Shown piece by piece: positions 18,424 through 26,467 of a stretch of DNA of 39,770 nt. Position numbers and translations under genes: made by a program. How positions within the stretch are numbered: the first letter of the stretch is position 1; every line of letters begins with the position of its first letter. The DNA comes from Lactobacillus sp. 0.1XD8-4 (GTDB lineage Bacteria > Bacillota > Bacilli > Lactobacillales > Lactobacillaceae): positions 1 through 39,770 of the forward strand of contig NZ_RDBR01000019.1 of the NCBI RefSeq assembly GCF_009663775.1, in the 5' to 3' direction. A model generated the notes under the pieces. The model did not search any database. It saw only the letters and a program-made list of their open reading frames with translations, and was not told the DNA's origin.

Positions 18424-18498
18424 GGTCCGTTGGTCTAGTTGGTTTAGGACGCATCCCTGTCACGGATGAGATCACGAGTTCGAGTCTCGTACGGACCG
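18424..18498 (+). tRNA. tRNA-Asp (GTC)
   Basis: The 75-base cloverleaf has GGTCCGT pairing with ACGGACC in the acceptor stem. The anticodon loop reads CTGTCAC with GTC, and the T-arm has GTTCGAGTC. CCA is not encoded. Confidence 0.95.
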
Positions 18499-18514
18499 TA
18501 TATAGTTTTCAGAG

Positions 18515-18539
18515 AGCTGGGATATCCCAGCTTTTTTTG
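18515..18539 (+). terminator. Terminator after tRNA-Asp
   Basis: AGCTGGGATATCCCAGCT (18515-18532) is a perfect palindrome followed by a run of T. It lies between the tRNA and the pseudouridine synthase gene, with no obvious promoter after it. Confidence 0.85.
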
Positions 18540-18561
18540 TATCTAAAAGAGGAGGAAACTA

Positions 18562-19434
18562 ATGGAAAACACATGGGTATACCAAGGCGATGAACCAATT
18601 AAAATAAAAAAGTATTTGCAGTCACTGGGGATGGGACACCGGTTATTTAATGACCTGAAAAATGGTGAAGGCGCGTTTCTAGTTGATCATCGTATTGTCC
18701 GTCCAACGACTAAGATTTTACCCCATCAACCACTAACGATTAAAGCGCAGCCGGAAGCGCTCGATGATTCGGTAGCCATTAGTGAGAAACCATTAAATAT
18801 TGTTTATGAGGATAATAATTGGCTAGTGATTGACAAACCAGTGGGAGTAACTTCTATTCCTGGTCCGACAGTAAAGAATGATACGGTATTAAACCGTGTA
18901 AAGGGCTACTTGATAGCCGCCGGGTCGTCTGATCTTCGTCCGCATTTAATTACGAGGTTGGATCGGTTTACTGGTGGCCTGTTATTAGTGGCCAAGCATC
19001 ATATTGCTTCAAGTATGATTAGTCAGCAGGTGCAGCAGCACACGATGCTAAAAGAATACACAGCATTGGTTGAAGGACATCTCAATGCCGACCATGGTAA
19101 AATAGATCAACCGATTGCTCGTCGTGAGGGAGAAATTTCCCGGGTAATAGATGCAAATGGTCAACCAGCATTAACTGAATATTGGGTAGAAAAGCAGGGA
19201 AACGATTGGACGCAAGTGCGGGTCCGATTACATACAGGACGTACCCACCAGATTCGGGTTCACTTTGCCTCAATTGGGCATCCTTTAATTGGTGACCATT
19301 TATATGGCGGGAATACTAGTAAATTCACCCATCAGTTATTACATGCTAGTAAACTTAGTTTTAAAGATCCGTTTACCCTTAAGCAAATGACGTTTACATC
19401 TGAATTGCCAATGACTTTTGACCAAAATAAATAA
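18562..19434 (+). CDS. RluA-family pseudouridine synthase
   Basis: A 290-residue enzyme isomerising uridine to pseudouridine in rRNA or tRNA. The catalytic motif ITRLDRFTGGLLL near residue 133 contains the conserved Asp, and RLHTGRTHQIRVHFA near 216 is the second family signature. An S4-like N-terminal region (IKIKKYLQSLGM) may bind RNA. AGAGGAGGAA precedes the ATG. It follows tRNA-Asp and its terminator, so expression may depend on read-through. It is closest in layout to RluD/YlyB-type enzymes, but the target site cannot be assigned. Confidence 0.88.
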   Translation: MENTWVYQGDEPIKIKKYLQSLGMGHRLFNDLKNGEGAFLVDHRIVRPTTKILPHQPLTIKAQPEALDDSVAISEKPLNIVYEDNNWLVIDKPVGVTSIPGPTVKNDTVLNRVKGYLIAAGSSDLRPHLITRLDRFTGGLLLVAKHHIASSMISQQVQQHTMLKEYTALVEGHLNADHGKIDQPIARREGEISRVIDANGQPALTEYWVEKQGNDWTQVRVRLHTGRTHQIRVHFASIGHPLIGDHLYGGNTSKFTHQLLHASKLSFKDPFTLKQMTFTSELPMTFDQNK

Positions 19435-19451
19435 ATTTGCAATTTGAAGTT

Positions 19452-19487
19452 AAAAGAGGCCGGTGAAAATTTTCATCGACCTCTTTT
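19452..19487. terminator. Bidirectional terminator
   Basis: AAAAGAGG (19452-19459) pairs with CCTCTTTT (19480-19487), continued inward by CGGTGAAAA and TTTTCATCG with a bulge. It serves the convergent pseudouridine synthase and DUF4811 genes. Confidence 0.85.
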
Positions 19488-19489
19488 AG

Positions 19490-20218
19490 TTATTTAATTT
19501 GACTTAAAATCTTTTTTACGCTTTGTGATTGAAATTCTTGTTCGGCTTGGGCTGAAACTTCTTGAATTTGGCTTGCTGTCATTTGTGGATTTTTGGCCAT
19601 GGCTGCTTGTACTTTTGCGGTAACAAATGCACGGCCTTGTGCTAGGGATTGCGCCTGCATTTGTTTACCAGCAGAGGAATTGGCAAGTTTATTGAGCTTT
19701 TTAGCTTGGTTAGTTGTTATTTTGACATATGACTGCGGATATTCAAGAGTGTTTGTTCGCTTAACAAGGGTGTTATCCATCCCTGACCAAGCATATAAAA
19801 CTTTATAGAAATTATTTTTATACTGCCAGCGTGTTTCAGTGGTTACCAAACGTGGGGTGGTATTTTTTGTCCACTTAATTTTGCTATTAGTATACTCATT
19901 TGCTTGTGTATGGTCAGGTGTTTTTTGTCGTTGCTTGGTGTTATAGAGATAAACATCATCTTGACCGCTTTTACCAATTGGTTGATACAACGCAAGGGGC
20001 ATCGATGAATTAGATGCAGAGTAAATACGCTTGCTTGTAGTTGTAGTGACTTGGTGCATCCCAAAATGGTGACTGTAATTTAAGGTCATCAAGGTTGTTG
20101 AACCAATGAAAATGATGCCAGTAATAGTTGCGAGAAGTATTCGGAGTTTTTTGCGCTGAATAAACATCATGCAGGCGAAGAAGAATATTGCTCCTAAAAA
20201 GGTTAAAATAATAACCAT
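19490..20218 (-). CDS. DUF4811-type membrane-anchored protein
   Basis: A 242-residue protein with two N-terminal membrane helices (ILTFLGAIFFFACMMFI, and LRILLATITGIIFIGSTTLMT), followed by an extracytoplasmic, lysine- and threonine-rich domain and a C-terminal helical region rich in Gln and Ala. It resembles the DUF4811 proteins that accompany MFS multidrug transporters in lactobacilli; this identity is from memory, not a search. Its ATG immediately follows the stop of the transporter gene with no gap, so the two are one operon. A role as an accessory to the efflux pump is inferred. Confidence 0.7.
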   Translation of the reverse strand: MVIILTFLGAIFFFACMMFIQRKKLRILLATITGIIFIGSTTLMTLNYSHHFGMHQVTTTTSKRIYSASNSSMPLALYQPIGKSGQDDVYLYNTKQRQKTPDHTQANEYTNSKIKWTKNTTPRLVTTETRWQYKNNFYKVLYAWSGMDNTLVKRTNTLEYPQSYVKITTNQAKKLNKLANSSAGKQMQAQSLAQGRAFVTAKVQAAMAKNPQMTASQIQEVSAQAEQEFQSQSVKKILSQIK

Positions 20219-21727
20219 TTACTTAGCACCTCCCTTGTCTGAAGAGCCAGCAATATCATCACTATCGATTCGGACATGAATTCCATTACCGTTTGTAACG
20301 AATAATGTTAAGAAAAGACCGATTAATGAGAAGGCGACAGCGAACCAAAAGGCAGCATGATAACCCATTAAAGTAGCATCAAACATCTTGGACTTATATT
20401 GTAATGGTGCTTGAACAAGAAGGGCGTGTGCTGGTTTATTGCTGTTTGTAACATTAGTTAATACTGAAATCATAATTGCCGTCCCAACAGAGGTAGCAAC
20501 TTGGCGAACCGTATTGTTAACCGCAGTACCATGAGAGATAAGTCTGTAAGGTAGAGAGTTCATTCCGGCAGTTGTGACCGGCATCATAACCATTGAAATA
20601 CCAAACATCCGCACGGCATATAAGAAGATAATATAAATCGTTGGTGTATCGCGAGTAACAAGTGCAAACGGAATGGTACCAACACTTAGAATGAACATTC
20701 CGGTAAAAGCTAATCGCTTAGCACCATGGCGGTCAAATAAGTTCCCGGTAATTGGACTCATGAATCCCATAAAGAGGGCCCCGAATAAGAGGGTAAGCCC
20801 AGAATGAAAGGCCGACATCCCATGAATAATTTGGAGGTAAAGCGGAATAACAAATTCTACCCCCACCATTGCCATCATTACAATAGAACTCAAAATTGTA
20901 GCAAGTGAGAATTCTTTACTCTCAAAGACCTTAAATTCAAGGAATGGTTCATCTAATTTATTTTGCCGCATTACTAAGAAGACGACCAGAATTGCTCCAA
21001 CGATAATCGTTGTAATAACTACCGGATTTGTCCAGCCTTTATCACCAACGCTAGAGAAACCGTAAAGCATGCTCCCAAAACCAAACGTGGAAATAATAAC
21101 CGAGAACCAATCAAGGTGTGGTTTAGCATTAGGAATAACATTTTTAACGGTAAAAATACTACTAATAATAACTGCTGCTGCAATCGGAGCAATCATGCCG
21201 AAGAGCCACCGCCAGCTAAATGTGTCAATAACCCATCCGGATAGGGCAGGACCAATTGCAGGGGCTAATCCAATTACTAATCCGTTAATCCCCATGGCTG
21301 CGCCCCGCTTTTCTGGTGGATAGACGGTTAACATGATATTTTGCATTAGCGGCATGTTAATACCGACACCAACTGCTTGAACAAGTCGTCCTAATAAGAG
21401 AACCGCAAACGAAGGTGCTAACCATGCCATAATAGTACCAAGTTCAAAAATTGACATTGCAATAATAAAAAGACTTTTAGTATTAAAGCGACTGGTAAGG
21501 TAGGCACTGACTGGAATCATAATTCCATTAACCATTAAAAAACCAGTAGTTAACCATTGAACTGTTGAAGTGCTAATATTAAAAGCATCCATTAATGCTG
21601 GGAATGCTGTTGATAAAATGGTTTGGTTTAAAATAGTACAAAAAGCTCCGATTAATAGAATAAAGACCATTAAGGAGCGATTGTATGCTTTACCATTAAT
21701 ATCAACAGGCTGTTGCGCTTGATTCAC
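20219..21727 (-). CDS. DHA2-family (14-TM) multidrug MFS transporter
   Basis: A 502-residue efflux protein of the EmrB/LmrB type. Motifs include LNQTILSTAFPALMDAF near residue 33 and LGRLVQAVGVGINMPLMQ near 105, and about fourteen hydrophobic segments are visible. The open frame extends to 21808, but AAAGGGGG at 21737-21744 places the start at GTG 21727, which removes 27 residues that would lie in the promoter. It is transcribed with the DUF4811 gene and divergently from a MerR regulator across a palindrome. This suggests repression or activation of the pump by that MerR protein. The substrate is unknown. Confidence 0.88.
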   Translation of the reverse strand: MNQAQQPVDINGKAYNRSLMVFILLIGAFCTILNQTILSTAFPALMDAFNISTSTVQWLTTGFLMVNGIMIPVSAYLTSRFNTKSLFIIAMSIFELGTIMAWLAPSFAVLLLGRLVQAVGVGINMPLMQNIMLTVYPPEKRGAAMGINGLVIGLAPAIGPALSGWVIDTFSWRWLFGMIAPIAAAVIISSIFTVKNVIPNAKPHLDWFSVIISTFGFGSMLYGFSSVGDKGWTNPVVITTIIVGAILVVFLVMRQNKLDEPFLEFKVFESKEFSLATILSSIVMMAMVGVEFVIPLYLQIIHGMSAFHSGLTLLFGALFMGFMSPITGNLFDRHGAKRLAFTGMFILSVGTIPFALVTRDTPTIYIIFLYAVRMFGISMVMMPVTTAGMNSLPYRLISHGTAVNNTVRQVATSVGTAIMISVLTNVTNSNKPAHALLVQAPLQYKSKMFDATLMGYHAAFWFAVAFSLIGLFLTLFVTNGNGIHVRIDSDDIAGSSDKGGAK

Positions 21728-21767
21728 TACTAGAATCCCCCTTTTAAGAATTTTTAGCAATGTGAAA

Positions 21768-21829
21768 AATATAATACTATCTGATATCTTTGTCAAATTA
21801 TTTGACAAAGTTGACGGTTTTCCTATAAT
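21768..21829. promoter_or_regulatory. Divergent promoters sharing a perfect palindrome (MerR/efflux operator)
   Basis: CTTTGTCAAAT (21788-21798) and ATTTGACAAAG (21800-21810) form an eleven-base inverted repeat around one central T. Toward merR, TTGACA (21802-21807) and TATAAT (21824-21829) are 16 bases apart. Toward the transporter, TTGACA (complement of 21791-21796) and TATATT (complement of 21768-21773) are 17 apart. Each arm of the palindrome therefore contains one -35 box, so one bound protein could control both genes. Confidence 0.75.
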
Positions 21830-21861
21830 TTATAGCATAGAATTTAGTTTGGAGGGGAACA

Positions 21862-22308
21862 ATGGACCGAGTTTCAAATCAGGTTAGAAAAATGATCGTT
21901 AGTAAACAGCTAAAGGTTAGTATGACTGAGGTATCACGGGTAACTGGTGTTTCGACAAGTCAATTACGATACTGGGAGAAGAAAGGGTATATCCAATCTG
22001 AACAGGATGACCAGAATAAAAATCATTATTTTAGCCTACCCACCATTTTTCAAGCCTTTACCATTAAGCTTTTTCTTGATCAGGGATACACTTTGACGAT
22101 GGCGGTAAAGAAAGAACAACAACGGCGTGAACTTCACCGTGTATTCGAACGTTTTATTACGGATTGCATATTGGAGATAAAGCAGACTGGTGAAAAAGAG
22201 GGAGAGATTAAATTAGGACCTCTGGCCGATGACCCGACTAAAGAGGTCTATGCAACAATCAATCGGAATAATACAAGTCTTCACTTACGTCCGCTAAATA
22301 ACGAATAA
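21862..22308 (+). CDS. MerR-family transcriptional regulator
   Basis: A 148-residue protein with a MerR winged helix at about residues 20-90 (MTEVSRVTGVSTSQLRYWEKKGYI, then the FSLPTIFQAFTIKLFLDQGYT segment) and a short C-terminal region. No metal-binding cysteine pair is present, so it is not a mercury- or copper-type sensor. GGAGGGG lies just before the ATG. It faces the MFS/DUF4811 operon across a perfect palindrome and is its likely regulator. The inducer is unknown. Confidence 0.85.
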   Translation: MDRVSNQVRKMIVSKQLKVSMTEVSRVTGVSTSQLRYWEKKGYIQSEQDDQNKNHYFSLPTIFQAFTIKLFLDQGYTLTMAVKKEQQRRELHRVFERFITDCILEIKQTGEKEGEIKLGPLADDPTKEVYATINRNNTSLHLRPLNNE

Positions 22309-22383
22309 TTAACGTCTTGTTATCTTTGTGGTATGGTTGAACTAGGTAGATAAAGGAAAGCAATTAGAAAGGGACGACCACAA

Positions 22384-22731
22384 GTGACTACAACGGGTTT
22401 AAGTTACGGTGAATTAAAGGCTGATGCCAAAGAAACGGCTTTAAATTCATTTATTAATTTTTATGTTGACCAATATGAAAAAGGAAGCTTAGAAATCCTT
22501 AGTTCACATGTTTCAAACGAGGTAATGTCAACTATTAATGAAGTTTTACGAGAAAATAATTTTATGGGTCATCGCGAGTTAGTCGATGTTAGTTACCGTC
22601 TTAGTAAACCAGCGTATCAAGAAATTTTAACTCAATTAGTAGGGGTAAAGTTTCTTGAAGATGGGGAACCAGTAGTTGATTGGAAGATTGCTTGGCAGGA
22701 AAAAGAAGAAAAGCTGCCCGAAGAAGATTGA
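22384..22731 (+). CDS. Hypothetical protein, 115 residues
   Basis: Not recognised. It is a soluble, acidic protein with predicted helices (KADAKETALNSFINFYVDQYEKG) and no signal peptide or membrane segment. It begins at GTG 22384 behind AAAGGGA with a slightly long spacing. Codon use looks like that of its neighbours. It follows the MerR gene by 75 bases on the same strand and could be co-transcribed. It ends 66 bases before a long inverted repeat. Confidence 0.7.
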   Translation: MTTTGLSYGELKADAKETALNSFINFYVDQYEKGSLEILSSHVSNEVMSTINEVLRENNFMGHRELVDVSYRLSKPAYQEILTQLVGVKFLEDGEPVVDWKIAWQEKEEKLPEED

Positions 22732-22796
22732 ATATATTGAGGAAAATAACCGCCTCGGCTAGCGATCTAAGCAATAGTTTTTGGTAATACTTACTA

Positions 22797-22846
22797 AGTA
22801 ACAAGAAAGGAGAAAAAGCTTTGACTTTTTCTCCTTTCTTGTTACT
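22797..22846. repeat. 22-bp perfect inverted repeat (hairpin or terminator)
   Basis: The left arm runs 22797-22818 and the right arm 22825-22846, exact complements around a six-base CTTTGA loop. The left arm is almost all purine from 22803 (AAGAAAGGAGAAAAAG) and contains an AAGGAG ribosome-site-like sequence. No T-tract follows, so it is not a classical terminator, although the T-rich arm could still end transcription. It lies in the 346-base gap (22732-23077) between the hypothetical gene and ribonuclease J; the rest of the gap holds the ribonuclease J promoter and leader. Confidence 0.8.
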
Positions 22847-22909
22847 CCAACTTAGCTGATAAGATTTAATTTAAAGCTTAAGCAATTACTACCTTCATAT
22901 TTATAGATG

Positions 22910-23077
22910 TGGTAAAATAATAATAGTTTTACGTACGGATTAAATAGATAGACTAAGCGCCAAAATTATATAGTAAATAATAAAAAAGACCGACCTTGCA
23001 ATAACAAAGCGGTTCTTTTGGCCTACTTAAAATTCCGTTAATTAACGTTATAAAAATCTATAAAAGGGAAAGGTATT
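22910..23077 (+). promoter_or_regulatory. Promoter and long leader of ribonuclease J
   Basis: An extended -10, TG-G-TAAAAT, lies at 22910-22918, giving a transcript start near 22925 and a leader of about 150 bases. Within it, AAAAGACCG (22984-22992) can pair with CGGTTCTTTT (23010-23019) with one bulge, a terminator-like stem with a T-rich end. The palindrome CGTTAATTAACG occupies 23036-23047. No short gene is seen here. Confidence 0.45.
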
Positions 23078-24937
23078 ATGGCAAAATTAAAGATTAAGAA
23101 TAATGAGGTTGCCTTTTACGCCATGGGTGGTCTTGGCGAAATTGGTAAAAATATGTACTGTGTTCAATTCCAAGATGAGATTATCGTTATTGATTGTGGG
23201 GTTTTATTCCCCGAAGACGAATTGCTTGGGGTTGATTATGTAATCCAAAATTATGATTACTTAATTGAAAACAAGGATAAGATCAAGGGAATTTTCATTA
23301 CCCACGGTCATGAAGACCACATTGGAGGATTGCCGTTCTTCTTGCAAAAGGTTAACGCACCGATTTATGCAGGACCATTTGCGATGTCCTTAATTAAGGG
23401 GAAGCTGGAAGAAAAGCACCTTCTTCGCAATGCAGAATTGCATGAGATTAATGAGTTTGATGAAGTTCACTTTAAAAAATTATGGGTGAGTTTCTTTAGA
23501 ACAACGCACTCAATTCCAGATACGTTGGGTGTTGCCGTTCATACCCCACAGGGGACAATTGTTCAAACTGGTGACTTCAAGTTTGATTTGACCCCTGTAG
23601 GCAATCTACCGGGACCAAACCTTCAACAGATGGCTAAACTAGGCGATGATGGGGTGCTCTTATTGACGTCTGATAGTACGAATGCGGAACGCCCAGAATT
23701 TACCAAGTCAGAACGCTGGGTTGACATTCATATTCGGCGATTATTTGAGCGAATTAAGGGGCGGATTATCTTTGCTTCATTTGCTTCAAATGTTTATCGT
23801 TTACGTGAAGCATCTGATGCGGCAATTGCTCAGGGTCGTAAGATTGCGGTATTCGGTCGTAGTATGGAAAATGCGATTACAGCGGGGCAAGAGTTAGAGT
23901 ACCTTAATATTCCTAAGGACTCTTTAATTGATCAAAATGAAATTAATAACTACCCGCCGGAAAAAGTAATGATTATGTGTACTGGGTCGCAGGGGGAACC
24001 AATGGCTGCTCTGAGTCGGATTGCTAATGGTACTCACCGGCAAATTACAATTCAACCAGACGATACAGTTGTCTTTTCAAGTAATCCAATTCCAGGTAAT
24101 ACAACGAGCGTGAATGCTTTAATTAACAAGCTTGAAGAAGACGGCGCTAATGTTATTCATGGTTACGTTAATAACATTCATACATCAGGACACGGTGGTC
24201 AGGTCGATGAAGAATTTATGTTACGCTTAATGAAGCCTAAATTCTTTGCGCCAGTCCATGGTGAATATCGGATGCAAAAGATCCACACTAAGTTAGCAGA
24301 GATGACTGGTGTACCTAAGGAAAACAGTTTTGTTTTGGCTAACGGTGATGTTTTAGCTTTAACTAAGGATTCCTGTCGAGTAGCAGATCATATTGATAGC
24401 GTTAGTGACGTTTATATCGACGGTCGGGATGCCGGAGATACGGTTGGTAATCCTGAGATTCGCGAACGTCGCCTCCTTTCAGAAGAAGGAGTTGTTACGG
24501 CGATTGCAGTGGTTGACTTAAAGGATTACCAAATTGTTGCTGGACCTGATATTGTTTCGCGTGGGTTCGTTTATATGCATGAATCACAAGAATTGATTAA
24601 GGCTGCTAACCATGAAGTATTCTGGGCAATTCTTAATACTTTTAAGAATCATAAGCATGTTGATCAACGAGTATTAAATCGGACAATCATCAGCAGGTTA
24701 CAAAAGCTTTTGTATGATCGGACAGGGCGACGTCCAGTGATTATCCCAATGGTGACAATCTTAAATGGTAATAACCGTTCAGAAAATCAACATTATCGTC
24801 GACCAAACAATAAAAAGAACCAATCACATAAGAACGAACAGCAAAATAATCACAACCACCGTAAACCACAACGTCATCCTAAAAAGAAGGTCGCTACAAA
24901 GGAAAATCAACCAGTAGCAGCTAACGAAACTAAATAA
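23078..24937 (+). CDS. rnjA: Ribonuclease J
   Basis: A 619-residue metallo-beta-lactamase/beta-CASP ribonuclease with 5'-exonuclease and endonuclease activity in mRNA decay and rRNA maturation. All metal ligands are visible: HGHEDHIGG near residue 74, TTHSIPDT near 144, TGDFKFDLTP near 165 and the beta-CASP segment SGHGGQVDEE near 370, followed by PVHGEYRM. The intact HxHxDH motif favours the J1 type over the often degenerate J2. The C-terminal 50 residues are a basic Asn/Lys/His/Arg-rich tail likely to bind RNA. The small RNA polymerase subunit gene rpoY, which often precedes rnjA, is not present. Confidence 0.92.
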   Translation: MAKLKIKNNEVAFYAMGGLGEIGKNMYCVQFQDEIIVIDCGVLFPEDELLGVDYVIQNYDYLIENKDKIKGIFITHGHEDHIGGLPFFLQKVNAPIYAGPFAMSLIKGKLEEKHLLRNAELHEINEFDEVHFKKLWVSFFRTTHSIPDTLGVAVHTPQGTIVQTGDFKFDLTPVGNLPGPNLQQMAKLGDDGVLLLTSDSTNAERPEFTKSERWVDIHIRRLFERIKGRIIFASFASNVYRLREASDAAIAQGRKIAVFGRSMENAITAGQELEYLNIPKDSLIDQNEINNYPPEKVMIMCTGSQGEPMAALSRIANGTHRQITIQPDDTVVFSSNPIPGNTTSVNALINKLEEDGANVIHGYVNNIHTSGHGGQVDEEFMLRLMKPKFFAPVHGEYRMQKIHTKLAEMTGVPKENSFVLANGDVLALTKDSCRVADHIDSVSDVYIDGRDAGDTVGNPEIRERRLLSEEGVVTAIAVVDLKDYQIVAGPDIVSRGFVYMHESQELIKAANHEVFWAILNTFKNHKHVDQRVLNRTIISRLQKLLYDRTGRRPVIIPMVTILNGNNRSENQHYRRPNNKKNQSHKNEQQNNHNHRKPQRHPKKKVATKENQPVAANETK

Positions 24938-24946
24938 TTATTAATG

Positions 24947-24980
24947 AGGACTTGCAGATTTTTTGCTTGCAAGTTCTTTT
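24947..24980 (+). terminator. Terminator after ribonuclease J
   Basis: GGACTTGCA (24948-24956) pairs with TGCAAGTTC (24968-24976) with one G-T pair and is followed by TTTT. It is placed just after the stop codon. Confidence 0.85.
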
Positions 24981-25088
24981 GTGTTTTAAACTAGAAATTG
25001 AATGATTGTTCTTAAAACTAAGGGCATTGTTTGGTATCATCATATTTAGCAATTATTTTTTAATATTTCTCAGAGAGGATGAGGATAA

Positions 25089-26276
25089 ATGACCGGAAAC
25101 GATTATTTGAGGATCTGGTACCGGGTACAAATTGGGGCAACCCTAGTCATTTTAGCAATGATGATGATTCGCAATTACGAATTTAATCGGCAAACAATGG
25201 CTTTAGCCTTATTAATTATGGTTGCAATTTTAGCAATTGGCTTAACATTTGAACTGCTTCCTAATATCCCGATGTTGGTAAAAAAATTAAATGCGTGGCT
25301 TCAAGTAATTACTCAACCGTTGATTTTAGTTTTTGCTTGGGATGTTATGGTTCGTGAGATTATTGTATTACTCCATTTACCATCACGCGGGGTCGTGACA
25401 ATGATGATTTTTTACTACATCATTATGTTTGCGCCGTTTGCGAGTGTGGTTGGTGAGTTAATGCATTGGAGCATTGAGCGGTTATTATTCATTGCGTGGC
25501 TAGCACAAGTTACGTTTACACCTTTGATTGCGCTTCCTGCGGACTTAGTTAATAACAATTTTTTGTTGTTAGCATTGTCAACAGGAGCTGTTGGTGCTGT
25601 TGCTTTTTTTGTCTTAACAACAACTGTAATGCGGACTTGGCACTTATCATGGCCAGGTTTAAAACCTCATTGGAGTGGGGATTTTAATTGGTGGATCTTT
25701 GCTGGATTAGTACTAGTTGATATTATTTTTATGGCTTTTAATACTGGCGAAATGCCTAATTTTCATAAAGTTACTTGGAACTTTACTTTTTCCGCATTTG
25801 AAGCCGCCGTTATGGAGGAGACATTATTCCGTTTTGCCATTCTAGGTATTTTATTTTACGCTTGGCGTAACTTAAAGCAACGGTTGCCGCTAGCTCTTGC
25901 TACGAGTTCAATCTTATTTGGAATTGTTCACCTTGCAAACTATGGGCCACAGGAATGGTCAATGACAGTTTTACAAGCAATTAGCGCTGCCGGAATTGGT
26001 CTTTTCTTTGCAACTGTATACGTTTATACAGGTCAGTTATGGTTAGCAATGGTGATGCACTTTTTGTTGGATTGGACAGCCTTCATTGCATCTGATTCTA
26101 CTTTAATGACAGGCAAGGTTACATATCAAGATTGGCTTGGGACGGGAATCGAATTAGTGGTCTTTATCGGTATTACTGTCTGGATGATGTATGGTCAGCG
26201 TCGTCAAGTAATGGAACGCCATGTTGACCGCTTGACTGGTGAACACCAGCGGTTTGATTTTATGATTCAATATTAA
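25089..26276 (+). CDS. CPBP-family intramembrane glutamic endopeptidase
   Basis: A 395-residue membrane protein with about ten hydrophobic segments. The C-terminal half is a CPBP (Abi/CAAX-like) protease domain: EETLFR with Glu243-Glu244 and Arg248, a second motif FGIVHLANYG with His281, and MVMHFLLDW with His324. These are the expected catalytic residues. Family members process prenylated proteins, peptide pheromones or bacteriocin-related substrates and can give self-immunity; no bacteriocin gene is seen nearby, so the substrate is unknown. GAGAGGATGAGG precedes the ATG. It stands alone between two terminators. Confidence 0.85.
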   Translation: MTGNDYLRIWYRVQIGATLVILAMMMIRNYEFNRQTMALALLIMVAILAIGLTFELLPNIPMLVKKLNAWLQVITQPLILVFAWDVMVREIIVLLHLPSRGVVTMMIFYYIIMFAPFASVVGELMHWSIERLLFIAWLAQVTFTPLIALPADLVNNNFLLLALSTGAVGAVAFFVLTTTVMRTWHLSWPGLKPHWSGDFNWWIFAGLVLVDIIFMAFNTGEMPNFHKVTWNFTFSAFEAAVMEETLFRFAILGILFYAWRNLKQRLPLALATSSILFGIVHLANYGPQEWSMTVLQAISAAGIGLFFATVYVYTGQLWLAMVMHFLLDWTAFIASDSTLMTGKVTYQDWLGTGIELVVFIGITVWMMYGQRRQVMERHVDRLTGEHQRFDFMIQY

Positions 26277-26375
26277 AAATAAGCCCTCTGATCAGAGCGG
26301 AAAATGGTGTGTTTTGACAAAAATAGGGCTGTAAAAGCAGATATTAGTATGGGTAAAAATACTACAATATATGAA

Positions 26376-26417
26376 AAAACCTCCAGCGTTCGGAAAATCC
26401 GAATACTGGAGGTTTTT
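26376..26417. terminator. Bidirectional terminator with TTCGGA/TCCGAA inner arms
   Basis: CCTCCAG (26380-26386) pairs with CTGGAGG (26406-26412), then GTTCGGA with TCCGAAT around an AAA loop. A and T runs flank both sides. It serves the CPBP gene and the convergent ABC transporter operon. The inner arms match those of the hairpin at 31740-31778. Confidence 0.88.
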
Positions 26418-26467
26418 GTTTCTGCGTATTTGTGTGAATTCACTAGTAAGCTAACTCTGTCGGGTTC

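Noticed and set aside
18375-18593. 72-codon open frame across tRNA-Asp
   Set aside because: It covers a promoter, a tRNA and a terminator and has no ribosome site.
25089-26276. CPBP protease as a bacteriocin immunity protein
   Set aside because: No bacteriocin precursor, histidine kinase or processing transporter is nearby; the family is widespread with other roles.
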